A stretch of 64,000 nt of DNA from Phormidium tenue FACHB-886 (GTDB lineage: Bacteria > Cyanobacteriota > Cyanobacteriia > Elainellales > Elainellaceae). The notes under the pieces were generated by a model. It did no database searches, had not been told where the DNA came from, and saw only the letters and a program-made list of their open reading frames with translations. How positions within the stretch are numbered: position 1 is the first letter of the stretch; each line of letters starts with the position of its first letter. Location: positions 1 to 64,000 of the forward strand of contig NZ_JACXWX010000028.1 of NCBI RefSeq assembly GCF_014764505.1. Reading direction: 5' to 3'. Both the position numbers and the translations under genes were made by a program. Below, one piece after another: positions 1-8,856 of this stretch.

Positions 1-14
1 ACAACCTTAACCAT
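1..14 (-). CDS. start of a gene that runs off the left edge
   Basis: An ATG at position 14 on the minus strand opens a frame reading MVKVV before the window ends. An AGGAGA ribosome-binding site lies a few bases upstream. It is just downstream of, and co-directional with, the decayed flavoenzyme gene, so it may have been in the same operon. Five codons are too few to assign a function. Confidence 0.35.
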
Positions 15-46
15 GATAAATCTCCTTGCAACTGCATAAGCTTACG

Positions 47-705
47 TTAAGAATACTGCGTCAGCGTGGGTGCCTGCTGATGCAGGAACCAGTTGCCGAT
101 ATCGCGGTACTTACAATCTACCGGATCATGTAGCGTGAATGTCCGCAGGTCTCGCCAGTAGCGATCGAAGCCAAACTGAACGTCGACAGCTCGACTGCCC
201 ATCAGCTCAAAACACTGTTACTGCTGCCCGCTCTTTGTACGTTAGGACAGCTTCTTTGTCCCGGGCAGCTTGGGCAGTGCGATCGGCAAGAGCGATCGCC
301 GCTTTCAGGGAAGACCACAGTTCACTGTAGTGCTGCAGAATGTCGGGATCTTCTGTGGCTTGGCTAACCCCAGCGGTAATCCAGGCATGGCTCAACGTCC
401 TTGTGTATTCCCTTGCTGCCAGCAGTGCGGCTTCGGTGATGCCGAGATAAACATACGCCTTAGTGAGTTGGGCGATGATCCCAGGGAATGTAGCGAAGGC
501 GTTGTCCGGTGAATTGGGATAGCCCAGAATTTTGCAGGGTTCGACTCGTACGTTGTCAAAGCTAATGCTGCCGCTAGCGGTACAGCGTTGCCCGATGTTG
601 TTCCAGTCGCGGTTGAACGCACTCAACCGCATTGCTTAAGAATTCTTGCGATCGTGCAGCGGCGATCGCCTGGCAGTCTTGTTGGCGTTCTAGAAGTTGA
701 ATCAT
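47..705 (-). pseudogene. remnant of an SfnB/DszC-type acyl-CoA dehydrogenase-like flavoenzyme
   Basis: Intact members are flavin-dependent enzymes of about 400 residues of the acyl-CoA dehydrogenase superfamily, often linked to organosulfur use. Three pieces lie in three frames. An ATG at 705 with a GGGGAAAG ribosome-binding site encodes about 25 N-terminal residues (MIQLLERQQD...). The frame then jumps to a middle segment (632 to 207) with the family signature DWNNIGQR followed by a FDNVRVEP-like strand. The C-terminal end (FDRYWRDLRTFTLHDPV...) is readable to a stop at 47-49, but only after skipping one base in a run of four A/T near 209-212. About 150 residues between the N-terminal and middle pieces are missing. 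An internal deletion plus a frameshift makes a functional protein unlikely. Confidence 0.75.
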
Positions 706-1042
706 TATCTTTCCCCTTCAGATGCACAGCACACATACATACTTGTTCACGCTTATTTACACCGATTTAGCTAATGCCAGATGAAATCCGTTCGCTGCAA
801 TTACTTCTTCGGTGGGGTTGGCGACTGAGCAATTGGTAGCTCGGTGCGGCTGCCGCCACGTAATTGCTGCAATGAAACAAGTCTGAAATCTTTAAAGCAT
901 GCGGGCTGATCGTGCTCAGAACTACAGTAAATTCATCAAAAAACCGTAGATTTTAGTAGGGTTATCCCATAAGCCGATCGAGAAAGCAAGGTTTTTGGAA
1001 CTGAGTCGAGTAATTCTCAGCACTGACCCGTCATGTCTTTGA
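706..1042. other. gene-free stretch upstream of sbtA
   Basis: No convincing reading frame, RNA or long repeat was seen here. It separates the divergent decayed flavoenzyme gene from the sbtA promoter and probably holds upstream control sequences for the carbon operon. No specific operator could be recognised. Confidence 0.5.
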
Positions 1043-1070
1043 TTGACATAGAGTGACAGGACAGGATAAT
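1043..1070 (+). promoter_or_regulatory. sigma-70 type promoter of the sbtA operon
   Basis: A perfect -35 box TTGACA (1043-1048) is followed after 16 bases by GATAAT (1065-1070), one mismatch from the -10 consensus. Transcription would start near 1077. That places a possible upstream GTG start (1053) inside the promoter and supports the ATG at 1152 as the true start of sbtA. Confidence 0.7.
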
Positions 1071-1151
1071 CATGATTCAACCGTTACATCAGTTTTTGGC
1101 AATGCAAAGTTTTTTGAACTTTCGGCTTCATCAGCATCAGGGGGAATAGAC

Positions 1152-2120
1152 ATGGATGCCAACTTGATCGTATCCAACATCCTGAATCCACCGATTCTGT
1201 TTTTCTTCTTGGGAATGACTGCTGTTTTGGTCAAATCCGACCTGGAAATCCCCGCCCCTGTCCCGAAACTCTTCTCACTTTATCTGCTGCTCGCAATCGG
1301 GTTTAAGGGAGGGGTAGAGCTAATTAAGAGTGGTATCACACAGGAGGTGGTTCTGACGCTGCTCGCAGCGATTGTGATGGCTTGTTTTGTCCCGCTGTAC
1401 ACCTTTTTTATTCTAAAGCTGAAGCTTGACGCATACGATTCGGCGGCGATCGCAGCAACTTACGGCTCTATTAGTGCCGTCACTTTTATCACAGCAAGTG
1501 CTTTTTTAAGTGAACTTGGCATTGATTTTGATGGATACATGGTTGCAGCGTTGGCTCTGATGGAGTCTCCGGCGATCATTGTGGGGCTGATTCTAGTCAA
1601 TCTGTTTACGGTTGATGAGAAGCGAGAATTTGCCTGGTCTGAAGTGCTGCAAGAGGCATTTCTCAATAGTTCAGTCTTTCTGCTGGTTGGTAGCTTGCTG
1701 ATTGGCGTGTTGACGGGGGAGCATGGCTGGCAGGTCTTAGAACCCTTCACGCAGGGGATGTTTTATGGCGTTTTGACCTTCTTTCTGCTGGATATGGGGC
1801 TAGTTGCCGCCAGACGAATTAAAGACTTACAAAAAACCGGCGTTTTTCTCATCTCATTTGCCATACTGATTCCTATACTCAACGCAGGCATTGGGTTGCT
1901 AATCGCTCGATTCATTAACATGTCTCAAGGAAATGCCCTCCTGTTCGCCGTCCTGTGTGCTAGTGCTTCTTATATTGCTGTGCCAGCAGCCATGCGGCTG
2001 ACAGTGCCCGAAGCAAACCCCAGCCTGTACGTTTCGACTGCTCTAGCGGTAACATTCCCATTCAACATCATCGTGGGAATTCCGCTTTATCTGTACGGAA
2101 TTAACCTGTTGTGGAGTTAA
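1152..2120 (+). CDS. sbtA: sodium-dependent bicarbonate transporter SbtA
   Basis: SbtA imports bicarbonate across the plasma membrane using the sodium gradient, as part of the cyanobacterial CO2-concentrating mechanism. The 322-residue product starts MDANLIV, has about ten hydrophobic segments in two halves, and carries the family stretch GSISAVTF near residue 108. The ATG at 1152 is chosen because it is preceded by GGGGA, matches the usual MD start of the family, and lies about 75 bases after the predicted transcription start; an earlier in-frame GTG falls in the promoter. The sbtB gene follows after 4 bases and an exported carbonic anhydrase follows that, so the three probably form an inorganic-carbon operon. 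Expression is likely induced by low CO2 (known for the family, not shown here). Confidence 0.92.
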   Translation: MDANLIVSNILNPPILFFFLGMTAVLVKSDLEIPAPVPKLFSLYLLLAIGFKGGVELIKSGITQEVVLTLLAAIVMACFVPLYTFFILKLKLDAYDSAAIAATYGSISAVTFITASAFLSELGIDFDGYMVAALALMESPAIIVGLILVNLFTVDEKREFAWSEVLQEAFLNSSVFLLVGSLLIGVLTGEHGWQVLEPFTQGMFYGVLTFFLLDMGLVAARRIKDLQKTGVFLISFAILIPILNAGIGLLIARFINMSQGNALLFAVLCASASYIAVPAAMRLTVPEANPSLYVSTALAVTFPFNIIVGIPLYLYGINLLWS

Positions 2121-2124
2121 TCGT

Positions 2125-2436
2125 ATGAACCTTGTTAAAAGAATAGAAATTATTGCGAACGCATTTGAGCTTGGCAAAATTTTGGATAGTTTGGATAAAT
2201 CGGGTGTAAATGGTCATATTGTGATTCGCAATGTTGCTGGTAAAGGGCTGCGAGGAAGCAATGAAGATTTAGATATGACCATGCTCGACAATGTTTACAT
2301 CATTGCTTTCTGCATGCCTGAGCAGCTCAAGGCTGTTGTCGAAAACGTTCGTCCCTTGCTCAATAAGTTTGGGGGAACCTGTTACATCTCAGATGCCATG
2401 GAGATTCGTTCCGTTAAATGTGTTGCATCACTATGA
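2125..2436 (+). CDS. sbtB: PII-like signalling protein SbtB
   Basis: SbtB is a trimeric PII-like protein that binds adenine nucleotides, including cAMP, and controls SbtA. The 103-residue product has the ferredoxin-like alternation of the family and the stretches KSGVNGHIVIRNVAGKG and DNVYIIAFC. It begins 4 bases after the sbtA stop, the usual arrangement. The C-terminus ends DAMEIRSVKCVASL and lacks the CGPxGC redox loop found in some SbtB proteins, so redox control through that disulfide is not expected. The assignment is firm from sequence and context together. Confidence 0.9.
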   Translation: MNLVKRIEIIANAFELGKILDSLDKSGVNGHIVIRNVAGKGLRGSNEDLDMTMLDNVYIIAFCMPEQLKAVVENVRPLLNKFGGTCYISDAMEIRSVKCVASL

Positions 2437-2539
2437 GGAAGGGAGAATTAGAAACTAAGAATTAGAAATTAAAGCTGGCAACTACTGAACGTTTTTAATT
2501 TTGCATTTTTAATTCTCTAATCTGCTTTGGATAATCAAT

Positions 2540-3250
2540 ATGAGTCAACAAAATCTTTTTATCAATCGTCGCCATTTACTCAAACTAGGATCGATCGGCA
2601 CCTTTGGTTTAGCTGCCACAGCCAGCAGTCTGTGGCAAGTAAAACCCGCTCAAGCTGCCGAATTACCTGCGCCTTCAACCAATCCTGATGATGCCCTGCA
2701 GAAGCTAATGGAGGGCAATCAGCGATTTGTTCAGCATCAGCCCCAATATCCCGACCAGTCCGAAGCACGGCTGCAGGAGGTTGCCCAAACACAACATCCC
2801 TTTGCCACGGTGTTGAGCTGTGCAGATTCACGGGTGCCTGCCGAAATCATTTTTGATCAAGGCATTGGAGACATTTTTGATGTGCGGATTGCTGGAAACA
2901 TTGCAACCCCCGAAGCACTTGGCAGTGTTGAGTATGCCGTTGCGCTATTGGGTACTCCGGTGTTGATGGTGTTGGGACATGAACGCTGTGGTGCTGTCAC
3001 TGCTGCTGTAAAAAATGAAGCGCTTCCCGGTGAGATCGGGAGCTTTGTTAAAGCAATTCTGCCAGCAGTGGATAGAGTCAAAGGGAAGTCAGGCGATGCA
3101 GTTGATAATGCTGTGGTTGCTAACGTGCAATATCAGATCGAACAGCTGCAGCGATCGTCACTCCTTACAGAGCGGCTACAGTCCAACAAATTAAAAATTG
3201 TTGGAGGTCGATACGATTTAGATACAGGAACGGTGACGATTATTGCTTAG
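2540..3250 (+). CDS. exported beta-type carbonic anhydrase with Tat signal (EcaB-like)
   Basis: This enzyme interconverts CO2 and bicarbonate. The 236-residue protein has the beta-class zinc and catalytic residues: Cys94-x-Asp96-x-Arg98 in SCADSR and His147-x-x-Cys150 in GHERCG. The N-terminus carries a twin-arginine motif (NRRHLLKLG, Arg10-Arg11), a hydrophobic stretch and an AQA-A-type cleavage site near residue 39, so the folded zinc enzyme is probably sent to the periplasm or thylakoid lumen. It follows sbtB by about 100 bases on the same strand. An exported anhydrase beside a bicarbonate importer suggests it supplies or recaptures substrate at the membrane; that role is inferred. Confidence 0.88.
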   Translation: MSQQNLFINRRHLLKLGSIGTFGLAATASSLWQVKPAQAAELPAPSTNPDDALQKLMEGNQRFVQHQPQYPDQSEARLQEVAQTQHPFATVLSCADSRVPAEIIFDQGIGDIFDVRIAGNIATPEALGSVEYAVALLGTPVLMVLGHERCGAVTAAVKNEALPGEIGSFVKAILPAVDRVKGKSGDAVDNAVVANVQYQIEQLQRSSLLTERLQSNKLKIVGGRYDLDTGTVTIIA

Positions 3251-3327
3251 TGAGCCGTGAACTCGGCGCACTGTCATACACCAGAACGATCTGCAGCAGT
3301 TTTCACTAGAATATACTGCTAATTCTT

Positions 3328-3370
3328 GAAACAGTTTGTGGGGGCGCTCTGCGCCCCCACAAACTGTTTC
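3328..3370. terminator. perfect 20-bp hairpin after the carbon operon
   Basis: Two perfectly complementary 20-base arms (3328-3347 and 3351-3370) are separated by a TCT loop, with a very GC-rich inner stem. It lies between convergent genes and could end transcription from both sides. There is no clear U tract, and its outer part (GAAACAGTTTGTG) resembles the hairpin repeats at 36.7 and 48.4 kb, so it may be a member of a dispersed palindromic family. Confidence 0.6.
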
Positions 3371-3448
3371 TGCCCTAACCGCTGTGGCAGTTGCTATATT
3401 CCTTAAAAGCCAGATCTCGTGCGGTTCTCAGGAAATACATAGCTCACT

Positions 3449-4612
3449 TTAATTTGCGCTGCTTGCGACAAAGGAGAGGACTTCTTGGACAAAGCGACCG
3501 CGCCCTCGTTCTGGACGATCGTTAAACAAGTAATGGGTTCCGTCGGGAATCGTGACAGTTTTGGCTGTCGGAGTATTGGTCAGTTCAGATTCAAGCGCCT
3601 GCAGATCTTCCGGTCGTGACCAGAAATCTAACTCTCCCCGCATCACCAGGGTTGGAACCGTGATATCTGCAGCTTTCCAATATTTCTGACCCTTCGAGAG
3701 GTTGTAGCTTTCCAACCGATAAGCCGTCGGAATTCGGATGCTAGCCGGATTACGCGTTTCGCTGGTGGGGTCGCTCGCTAGTGCTGTTTGCTGGTATGCC
3801 TCCACGACGCGCGGGTCACGCCACTGGCTCTTATCTTCCACCGGAATGGTTCTACTCCACTGGGCGATCAGCCCGTCTGCGTCATTGAGGCGATAGGCTC
3901 CACCGCTAGCATCAAACGTACCGGGATTGTTGGGGTCTTCAAAGGACGATCGCAGTTCCCACGGTGCATTTACTCCATAAAGGCTGTTGAGCATGACCAA
4001 GTGGCTTACTTTTTCATTGTTTTGGCTGGTATACATGCCTGCCCAATGTCCACCCGTTGCCCAACCCACTAATGCCACAGGTTCTTGATGACGCTGCTGA
4101 ATCACATCCACGACTGCGCCAATATCGCGCACTGCTTCATGTGAGGTGACAGCAGGCGGATTCTTTTCGGGCGGTTGATTAAGTACATCAGGACGAGTTG
4201 AATTTTCCCAACCTCGAATATTCATGATGTAAACCGGATGCCCTGCCTCGGCAAAATCTGCTGCCAGGGAATAGCCAGGAACATTCAGGTCAAAAGAGGC
4301 AACACCACCCGGCCCACCGCCGTGAATGAGTAGAATCGGCGAGCGTGAAGCATGACTCGATCGCACTTCTCGTACCGCAATTTGAATTCCTAGATCGCTA
4401 GGGACAAAAAAATCATTCCGCTCAATCTCTAAAGATACAGGAGCTTGTGGCAAGGGTTGATTGCTCTGGGCTACGACAGGATTAACGACAGAAGTAGCTT
4501 CCAGCAGTTGAACCGCTTCAATTAGCCCGCACGACAAGCCACCGCATAGCAGGGCTGTACTTACAACTCGATTTCGTTGCCAGAAAGTTTGAAGGTGCTT
4601 GGATAATTGCAT
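3449..4612 (-). CDS. exported alpha/beta-hydrolase fold protein lacking the serine nucleophile
   Basis: The 387-residue protein has a signal peptide-like N-terminus (hydrophobic residues about 16-48 ending VVAQS) and an alpha/beta-hydrolase fold with the oxyanion-hole stretch HGGGPGG (98-104). The nucleophile elbow, normally G-x-S-x-G, reads GWATGG with alanine at 185. An acid candidate (Asp329 in RGELDFW) and a histidine (His360 in DGTHYLF) are kept. It may use Thr186, be non-hydrolytic, or belong to a subfamily with a different mechanism. The start is supported by AAGGAGA upstream. It is transcribed away from a LysR gene, which may control it. The substrate is unknown. Confidence 0.75.
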   Translation of the reverse strand: MQLSKHLQTFWQRNRVVSTALLCGGLSCGLIEAVQLLEATSVVNPVVAQSNQPLPQAPVSLEIERNDFFVPSDLGIQIAVREVRSSHASRSPILLIHGGGPGGVASFDLNVPGYSLAADFAEAGHPVYIMNIRGWENSTRPDVLNQPPEKNPPAVTSHEAVRDIGAVVDVIQQRHQEPVALVGWATGGHWAGMYTSQNNEKVSHLVMLNSLYGVNAPWELRSSFEDPNNPGTFDASGGAYRLNDADGLIAQWSRTIPVEDKSQWRDPRVVEAYQQTALASDPTSETRNPASIRIPTAYRLESYNLSKGQKYWKAADITVPTLVMRGELDFWSRPEDLQALESELTNTPTAKTVTIPDGTHYLFNDRPERGRGRFVQEVLSFVASSAN

Positions 4613-4959
4613 TTCAATTTCTCCTTAAAATCTAAACAGCTATGCCTGTCGCTATTGCGCTCATGTTCCTGACCCAACGGCTATGGCAGTAACGAACCTG
4701 CAGGGCAGGCAAAAACTGCACCAGCAGCCATCCTTCAGGGGCAATACTGCGCTGCGCACATTTGTTAGGACAATTCTTTTTATGTAAAAGCCCGCTACGC
4801 AGAGCTTTTACACAAAAGAATCTCGATCTAGGCGTGTAGCGCCATACTGCGCCAGCCAATTTATTTTGGGTGGTTTGGAATCTATACGTTCATGCTAAAA
4901 AGAAGCATTATGAATGTCCAACACCTGTTTGATCACTCATTCACATCTCAAAGGTTCAA
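4613..4959. other. divergent spacer between hydrolase and LysR genes
   Basis: This 347-base spacer holds the promoters of two divergent genes and a dispersed palindromic repeat (4773-4846). No protein-coding potential was seen. The final 100 bases, which are AT-rich, are the likely place for LysR binding. Confidence 0.45.
4773..4846. repeat. dispersed palindromic repeat, copy 1
   Basis: A hairpin with arms at 4773-4793 and about 4802-4821 (ATTCTTTT.../...AAAAGAAT) is followed by a tail reading TCTCGATCTAGGCGTGTAGC GCCATA. Nearly the same tail follows hairpins at about 27.3 kb and 48.5 kb. The shared tail with varying stem sequence suggests a small non-autonomous element. Confidence 0.5.
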
Positions 4960-5853
4960 ATGGAACTGCGGCACCTGCGCTATTTTGTGGCGGTAGCAGA
5001 AGAACTGCACTTCGGGCGAGCAGCCCAGCGGTTGCTGATCGCCCAACAGCCCCTCAGCCGCCAGATCCGGGATTTGGAACTAGAGATTGGAGTCAATTTG
5101 TTTCATCGCACCAAGCGTACCCTACGGCTAACGGCAGCCGGACAAGCTTTTCTTGCTTCTGCTAGAAAAATTCTTCAGGACGCCGAACAGGCAGTTTTAT
5201 TGGCACAGCGGACAGGTCGTGGTGAAATTGGACGATTTGCGATCGGCTTTACAGGTCCAGCTTTGAACACCGTGCTGCCCAAACTTGTGCGGCAATTCAA
5301 ACAAAAACATGCACAGATTGAGCTGGTATTAGAACGACTACAGACCAATGAGCAAGTCGAGGCCCTGCGATCGGGTCAGCTTCATGTAGGCTTGCTGCAC
5401 CCGCCGATCACAGACCCGTCTCTCAGGCTGGAAGTCATTCACCGAGAAGGTCTGGTGGCTGTTCTACCCGATACACACCCATTCGCTGCTGCATCAGAGC
5501 CGATCTCGATTCAGGCACTCGCGCAGGAGCCATTCATTTTCTATCCGCGTCGGGTTGGTCCTATTCTCTACGATCGCATCATTAGTTTGTGCCAGCAGGC
5601 AGGCTTCAGCCCCAAAATTGTGCAGGAAGTTATGCCGCAGCAAACGATTCTCGGGTTGGTGTCCGCCGAAATTGGGATTTCTTTGCTGCATGCTTCGGCA
5701 GAAGCCGTTGCACCCGCTGGAGTAGCGATTCGAGCATTGGTAGAGCCAACGCCCGAACTAGAACTTGCGATCGCCTGGAATCCGGAAGCAACAAATCCGG
5801 TATTACCTGCTTTTTTGGCGATCGCGCAAGAATTAAACCTCCAAATTGGCTAA
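4960..5853 (+). CDS. LysR-type transcriptional regulator
   Basis: The 297-residue protein has the classic LysR layout: an N-terminal winged helix-turn-helix (residues 1-60; LRYFVAVAEELHFGRAAQRL, then QPLSRQIRDLE) and a two-lobed effector-binding domain from about residue 90. Such proteins bind DNA as tetramers and usually regulate a divergent neighbour as well as themselves. Here the divergent gene is the alpha/beta-hydrolase, and the GST on the opposite strand downstream converges on it. The effector cannot be read from the sequence. Confidence 0.9.
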   Translation: MELRHLRYFVAVAEELHFGRAAQRLLIAQQPLSRQIRDLELEIGVNLFHRTKRTLRLTAAGQAFLASARKILQDAEQAVLLAQRTGRGEIGRFAIGFTGPALNTVLPKLVRQFKQKHAQIELVLERLQTNEQVEALRSGQLHVGLLHPPITDPSLRLEVIHREGLVAVLPDTHPFAAASEPISIQALAQEPFIFYPRRVGPILYDRIISLCQQAGFSPKIVQEVMPQQTILGLVSAEIGISLLHASAEAVAPAGVAIRALVEPTPELELAIAWNPEATNPVLPAFLAIAQELNLQIG

Positions 5854-5884
5854 GGTTCCGCAATGAGGCGGAGGCTATCAGTGG

Positions 5885-6517
5885 CTATGCACTGACTTTC
5901 TTGACGCTAGCGCGTTGGCTCACCTCATTCCACCAAGTCCGCAGTTTCGGAGTTTGAGCAGTCGTTATATCGTACTCTGGGGTCTGCGAGAGGTAAACGA
6001 AGACCGGAATCAGGTAGAAATCGGCAATACTCACTTCCTCACCAAGCAAATAGGGATGACCTACCGTGAGAGATTCGATCGCCTCTAGTGCAGTTTTGGT
6101 AGGGTCAACGGCAGATTTTACCTTTTCCTCGTCAGTTTGCCCCCCTTGGCTGGGTACAACCAGACGCGGAATCACAATTGACCCGATCGCTGGGGCATAG
6201 AGATGGCTGTCTACGATGCCCATAATCTGGCGCATCCGAGCCTGAACCAGCGGATCAGAGGGGCTAAACTTGTGGTTGGCTACAACCGTGTCGAGATAAA
6301 CCACAATAGCAGCCGTTTCATAGATCGATTCTCCATCTACTTCAAGGGTTGGCACCTTACCAAATGGATTTTTAGCGAGATACTCTGCCGACTGGCTTTC
6401 ACCATTAAAAATATCAACTGATTTGAGGTCATAGTCTGCTCCTGCTTCCTCTAGCAACAGCCGGACAATGCGGACATAAACGCTGATAGAAGTTCCGTAG
6501 ACAGTAAATTTCGCCAT
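5885..6517 (-). CDS. glutathione S-transferase family protein
   Basis: The 210-residue protein has a thioredoxin-like N-terminal half with the cis-proline region NPFGKVPTLEVDG and the glutathione-contact segment YETAAIVVYL (Thr where Ser is more usual), followed by an all-helical C-terminal half. It would conjugate or reduce electrophiles with glutathione in the cytoplasm. It is monocistronic and convergent with the LysR gene, so any link to that regulator is uncertain. Confidence 0.88.
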   Translation of the reverse strand: MAKFTVYGTSISVYVRIVRLLLEEAGADYDLKSVDIFNGESQSAEYLAKNPFGKVPTLEVDGESIYETAAIVVYLDTVVANHKFSPSDPLVQARMRQIMGIVDSHLYAPAIGSIVIPRLVVPSQGGQTDEEKVKSAVDPTKTALEAIESLTVGHPYLLGEEVSIADFYLIPVFVYLSQTPEYDITTAQTPKLRTWWNEVSQRASVKKVSA

Positions 6518-6682
6518 GTTTTATAGATTCTCAGCCAAAGATCAGGAGCTATTCAAAAGATTTGGTTTACTGCTTTACATCACTGAACTACAAAGTAGCA
6601 AACCTACAATTGAAGGGTTTTTCGCTCCTTCTTATGGTAACTTCGCCAGCGAACTACAGCGCTTCGCGCTCAGATGAAGGGC

Positions 6683-6724
6683 GGTTTTTTAGTGGATGCT
6701 CCAAGGAGCACCCACTAAAAAACC
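6683..6724. repeat. long hairpin in the spacer between GST and FMN reductase genes
   Basis: Arms GGTTTTTTAGTGG...TGCTCC and its complement pair with one mismatch around an AA centre. Nothing else is seen in the 355-base spacer 6518-6872. The hairpin could be a palindromic repeat; no gene ends toward it from the left on the plus strand, so a terminator role is less likely. Confidence 0.5.
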
Positions 6725-6872
6725 AGTACCTCACACGATTGAGAATCGCTATATTCGCTAGCAAAGCGGCTTGAAGCAAAAAGCTATTGAAGCACGCCGT
6801 ACAACAAAAACAATCGCCATCCGATTTATACTCAAGCCCGCAAGTAGAGCCTTAGCCGCTCAGTGAGAAACT

Positions 6873-7433
6873 ATGGATACCTCTCAAACCATCCGAATCC
6901 TGGCGATCTCAGGTAGCCTTCGTCAGGCTTCGTCCAATACAGCCCTACTTCAGGCTGCAATCGCTTTGTCACCCAAAAATATTGAGATCAACCTGTATGA
7001 CGGGTTGGGTAATCTGCCACACTTTAACCCTGACCTTGAGCCTACTGAGCCGCCCTCTGTTACCGATCTACGGACTCAGATCCGCTGGTCTGATGGATTG
7101 CTAATCTCAACACCAGAGTATGCTCATGGTGTGCCAGGAGTTCTCAAAAACGCATTGGATTGGCTCGTTAGTGGATCAGAATTCATGGGCAAACCGATCG
7201 CCTTGCTGAACGCCTCCCCCCGAGCAACCCATGCGCAGGCATCGCTAACTGAAATTGTTACTGTAATGACCGGACGAATTGTGCCTGAAGCATCCATCAC
7301 TGTACCGCTACCGGGTCGGAATCTCGATACGACTGGAATGGTTGCTGATCCAGAAATTGCAGAGGCATTACAAACGGCGATCGTCGCCTTTGCAGACGCA
7401 ATCCAACATTTGCAAGCGGGAAGGGCTGAGTAG
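6873..7433 (+). CDS. NADPH-dependent FMN reductase family protein
   Basis: The 186-residue protein has a flavodoxin-like fold: a phosphate-binding loop SGSLRQASSNTALL near residues 13-26 and the family stretch TPEYAHGVPGVLKNALDW near residues 77-95. Such enzymes reduce FMN, quinones or chromate with NAD(P)H in the cytoplasm. The gene stands alone and is convergent with clpP. The physiological substrate is not evident. Confidence 0.88.
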   Translation: MDTSQTIRILAISGSLRQASSNTALLQAAIALSPKNIEINLYDGLGNLPHFNPDLEPTEPPSVTDLRTQIRWSDGLLISTPEYAHGVPGVLKNALDWLVSGSEFMGKPIALLNASPRATHAQASLTEIVTVMTGRIVPEASITVPLPGRNLDTTGMVADPEIAEALQTAIVAFADAIQHLQAGRAE

Positions 7434-7480
7434 ATTGATTTACGGCTCCTGCTAATCGTTATTGAGTTTGAGTGATTGAG

Positions 7481-8131
7481 TTAACGAGACAAAACTTGAT
7501 CAACCAAGCCATTAGACGCACTATAGGACTGCTGCAGCTCAGGGCGAATGGCGTGATTGGGACGATCGATCACCTGATCGATTAAGCCATACTCCGCCGC
7601 CTCCTGAGCCGACATAAAGAAATCTCGCTCAGTATCTTGCTCAATCTTCTCCAGAGGTTGCCCCGTGTAGTTTGCCATGCTCTGGTTAATCTGCCGTTTT
7701 AGATAAAGGATTTCTTTGGCTTGAATTTCAATATCCACTGCCTGCCCCTGTGCCCCGCCAGAAGGCTGGTGAATCATAATCCGCGAACTGGGCAAACTGC
7801 TGCGCTTGCCTCTAGTGCCTGCACCCAGCAGGAATGCACCCATGCTGGCCGCCATGCCGTAGCAGATCGTGCAAACATCTGGACGAATGTGATTCATGGT
7901 GTCGTAGATACCCAAGCCTGCCACTACAGAGCCGCCCGGAGAATTAATATACAGGTAGATATCTTTTTCTGGGTCTTCTGCCTCTAGAAACAGCATTTGC
8001 GCCACAATTCGATTCGCCATTTCCGACTCGACCGTTTCTGCCAGAAAAATAATCCGCTCTCGCAGCAAGCAAGAATAAATGTCGAAGGCTCTCTCGCCGC
8101 GACCCGATTGTTCAATGACGGTAGGAATCAT
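7481..8131 (-). CDS. clpP: ATP-dependent Clp protease proteolytic subunit
   Basis: ClpP forms the proteolytic chamber that works with ClpC/ClpX-type unfoldases. From the ATG at 8131 the product has 216 residues with the full catalytic triad Ser96 (GMAASMG), His121 (MIHQPSGG) and Asp170 (ERDFFMS), so it is an active subunit and not a ClpR. The frame is open for 32 further codons upstream to 8227, but the family usually starts close to [12 protein letters not shown] and a GAGAG lies before 8131. The roughly 25-residue C-terminal tail after DRPN is somewhat longer than in short ClpPs. Confidence 0.93.
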   Translation of the reverse strand: MIPTVIEQSGRGERAFDIYSCLLRERIIFLAETVESEMANRIVAQMLFLEAEDPEKDIYLYINSPGGSVVAGLGIYDTMNHIRPDVCTICYGMAASMGAFLLGAGTRGKRSSLPSSRIMIHQPSGGAQGQAVDIEIQAKEILYLKRQINQSMANYTGQPLEKIEQDTERDFFMSAQEAAEYGLIDQVIDRPNHAIRPELQQSYSASNGLVDQVLSR

Positions 8132-8235
8132 GATGTGTCTCTCAATGAGGTTGATAGTTTGGTAATACGGGATGTGCATTGGGAGGTGCAGCTCGTTCGA
8201 CGCTTGCAATTCAAACAATTTCTTCAAACAATTTC

Positions 8236-8610
8236 TTAGAGAGGAGCGATCTGGCTTACATGACCTGCAGCAATTTGCCAGCGGTTCTGTCGCCGTAGCC
8301 AGACGCGAGTGAAGCGATAGGTTTCCGAGAAAGCCTGACCGCTCAAGGTTCCAGCAATTTCCGCTTTGAGGGTGACTACGACGCAGTCGCTGCTAAAAGG
8401 ATGGATTTGGCGATCGCTAATCTCTAACTTTGTGTATCGAAAAATCCCAGAGCGATGCGCTTCCAGATCGTATTGTTTATTGCCTACGAACCCGGTGTGC
8501 ATTGTCCAAACTAGATCGTCGGCAATCAGTTCATCCAGTACGGCAACATCGCTGGCTAGCATAGCGTGCTGCAGCTTTTCTTCTAGCATTTCGATCGTTG
8601 TATTATCCAT
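8236..8610 (-). CDS. SnoaL/DUF4440-like (NTF2 fold) protein
   Basis: The 124-residue protein has the cone-shaped NTF2-like pattern of DUF4440 proteins: a helix [27 protein letters not shown], then strands ending [22 protein letters not shown]. These domains bind small molecules or act as ketosteroid isomerase-like enzymes; no function can be fixed. The ATG at 8610 is chosen because AAGGAGA precedes it at good spacing; an upstream GTG (8628) would overlap that site. It precedes clpP by about 100 bases on the same strand. Confidence 0.8.
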   Translation of the reverse strand: MDNTTIEMLEEKLQHAMLASDVAVLDELIADDLVWTMHTGFVGNKQYDLEAHRSGIFRYTKLEISDRQIHPFSSDCVVVTLKAEIAGTLSGQAFSETYRFTRVWLRRQNRWQIAAGHVSQIAPL

Positions 8611-8856
8611 TGGCAGCTTCTCCTTCACAAGTTGAGTGATGTTTAGGTTTCACTGAAATTAACTACAGAAATTTCCCTACTGGAAACAGCAGGCTTCGTT
8701 TTGAAATTCATTCTTGCGTATCGCTTAGCTAATCGATTGACGCACTTTTGCTGTATCAACTTGCGGCATGTGTAAGTCAACCAGTTCTACAGTGTCTTTT
8801 ACTAACGCCTTTAGTTGAGCGTTCACTAGTTGGGTTCGTTGGTATCCTTCAAGGCG

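Noticed and set aside
1053-1151. N-terminal extension of SbtA from a GTG at 1053
   Set aside because: The GTG lies between the -35 and -10 boxes of a near-consensus promoter, and the extra 33 residues are unlike SbtA, which normally starts MD.
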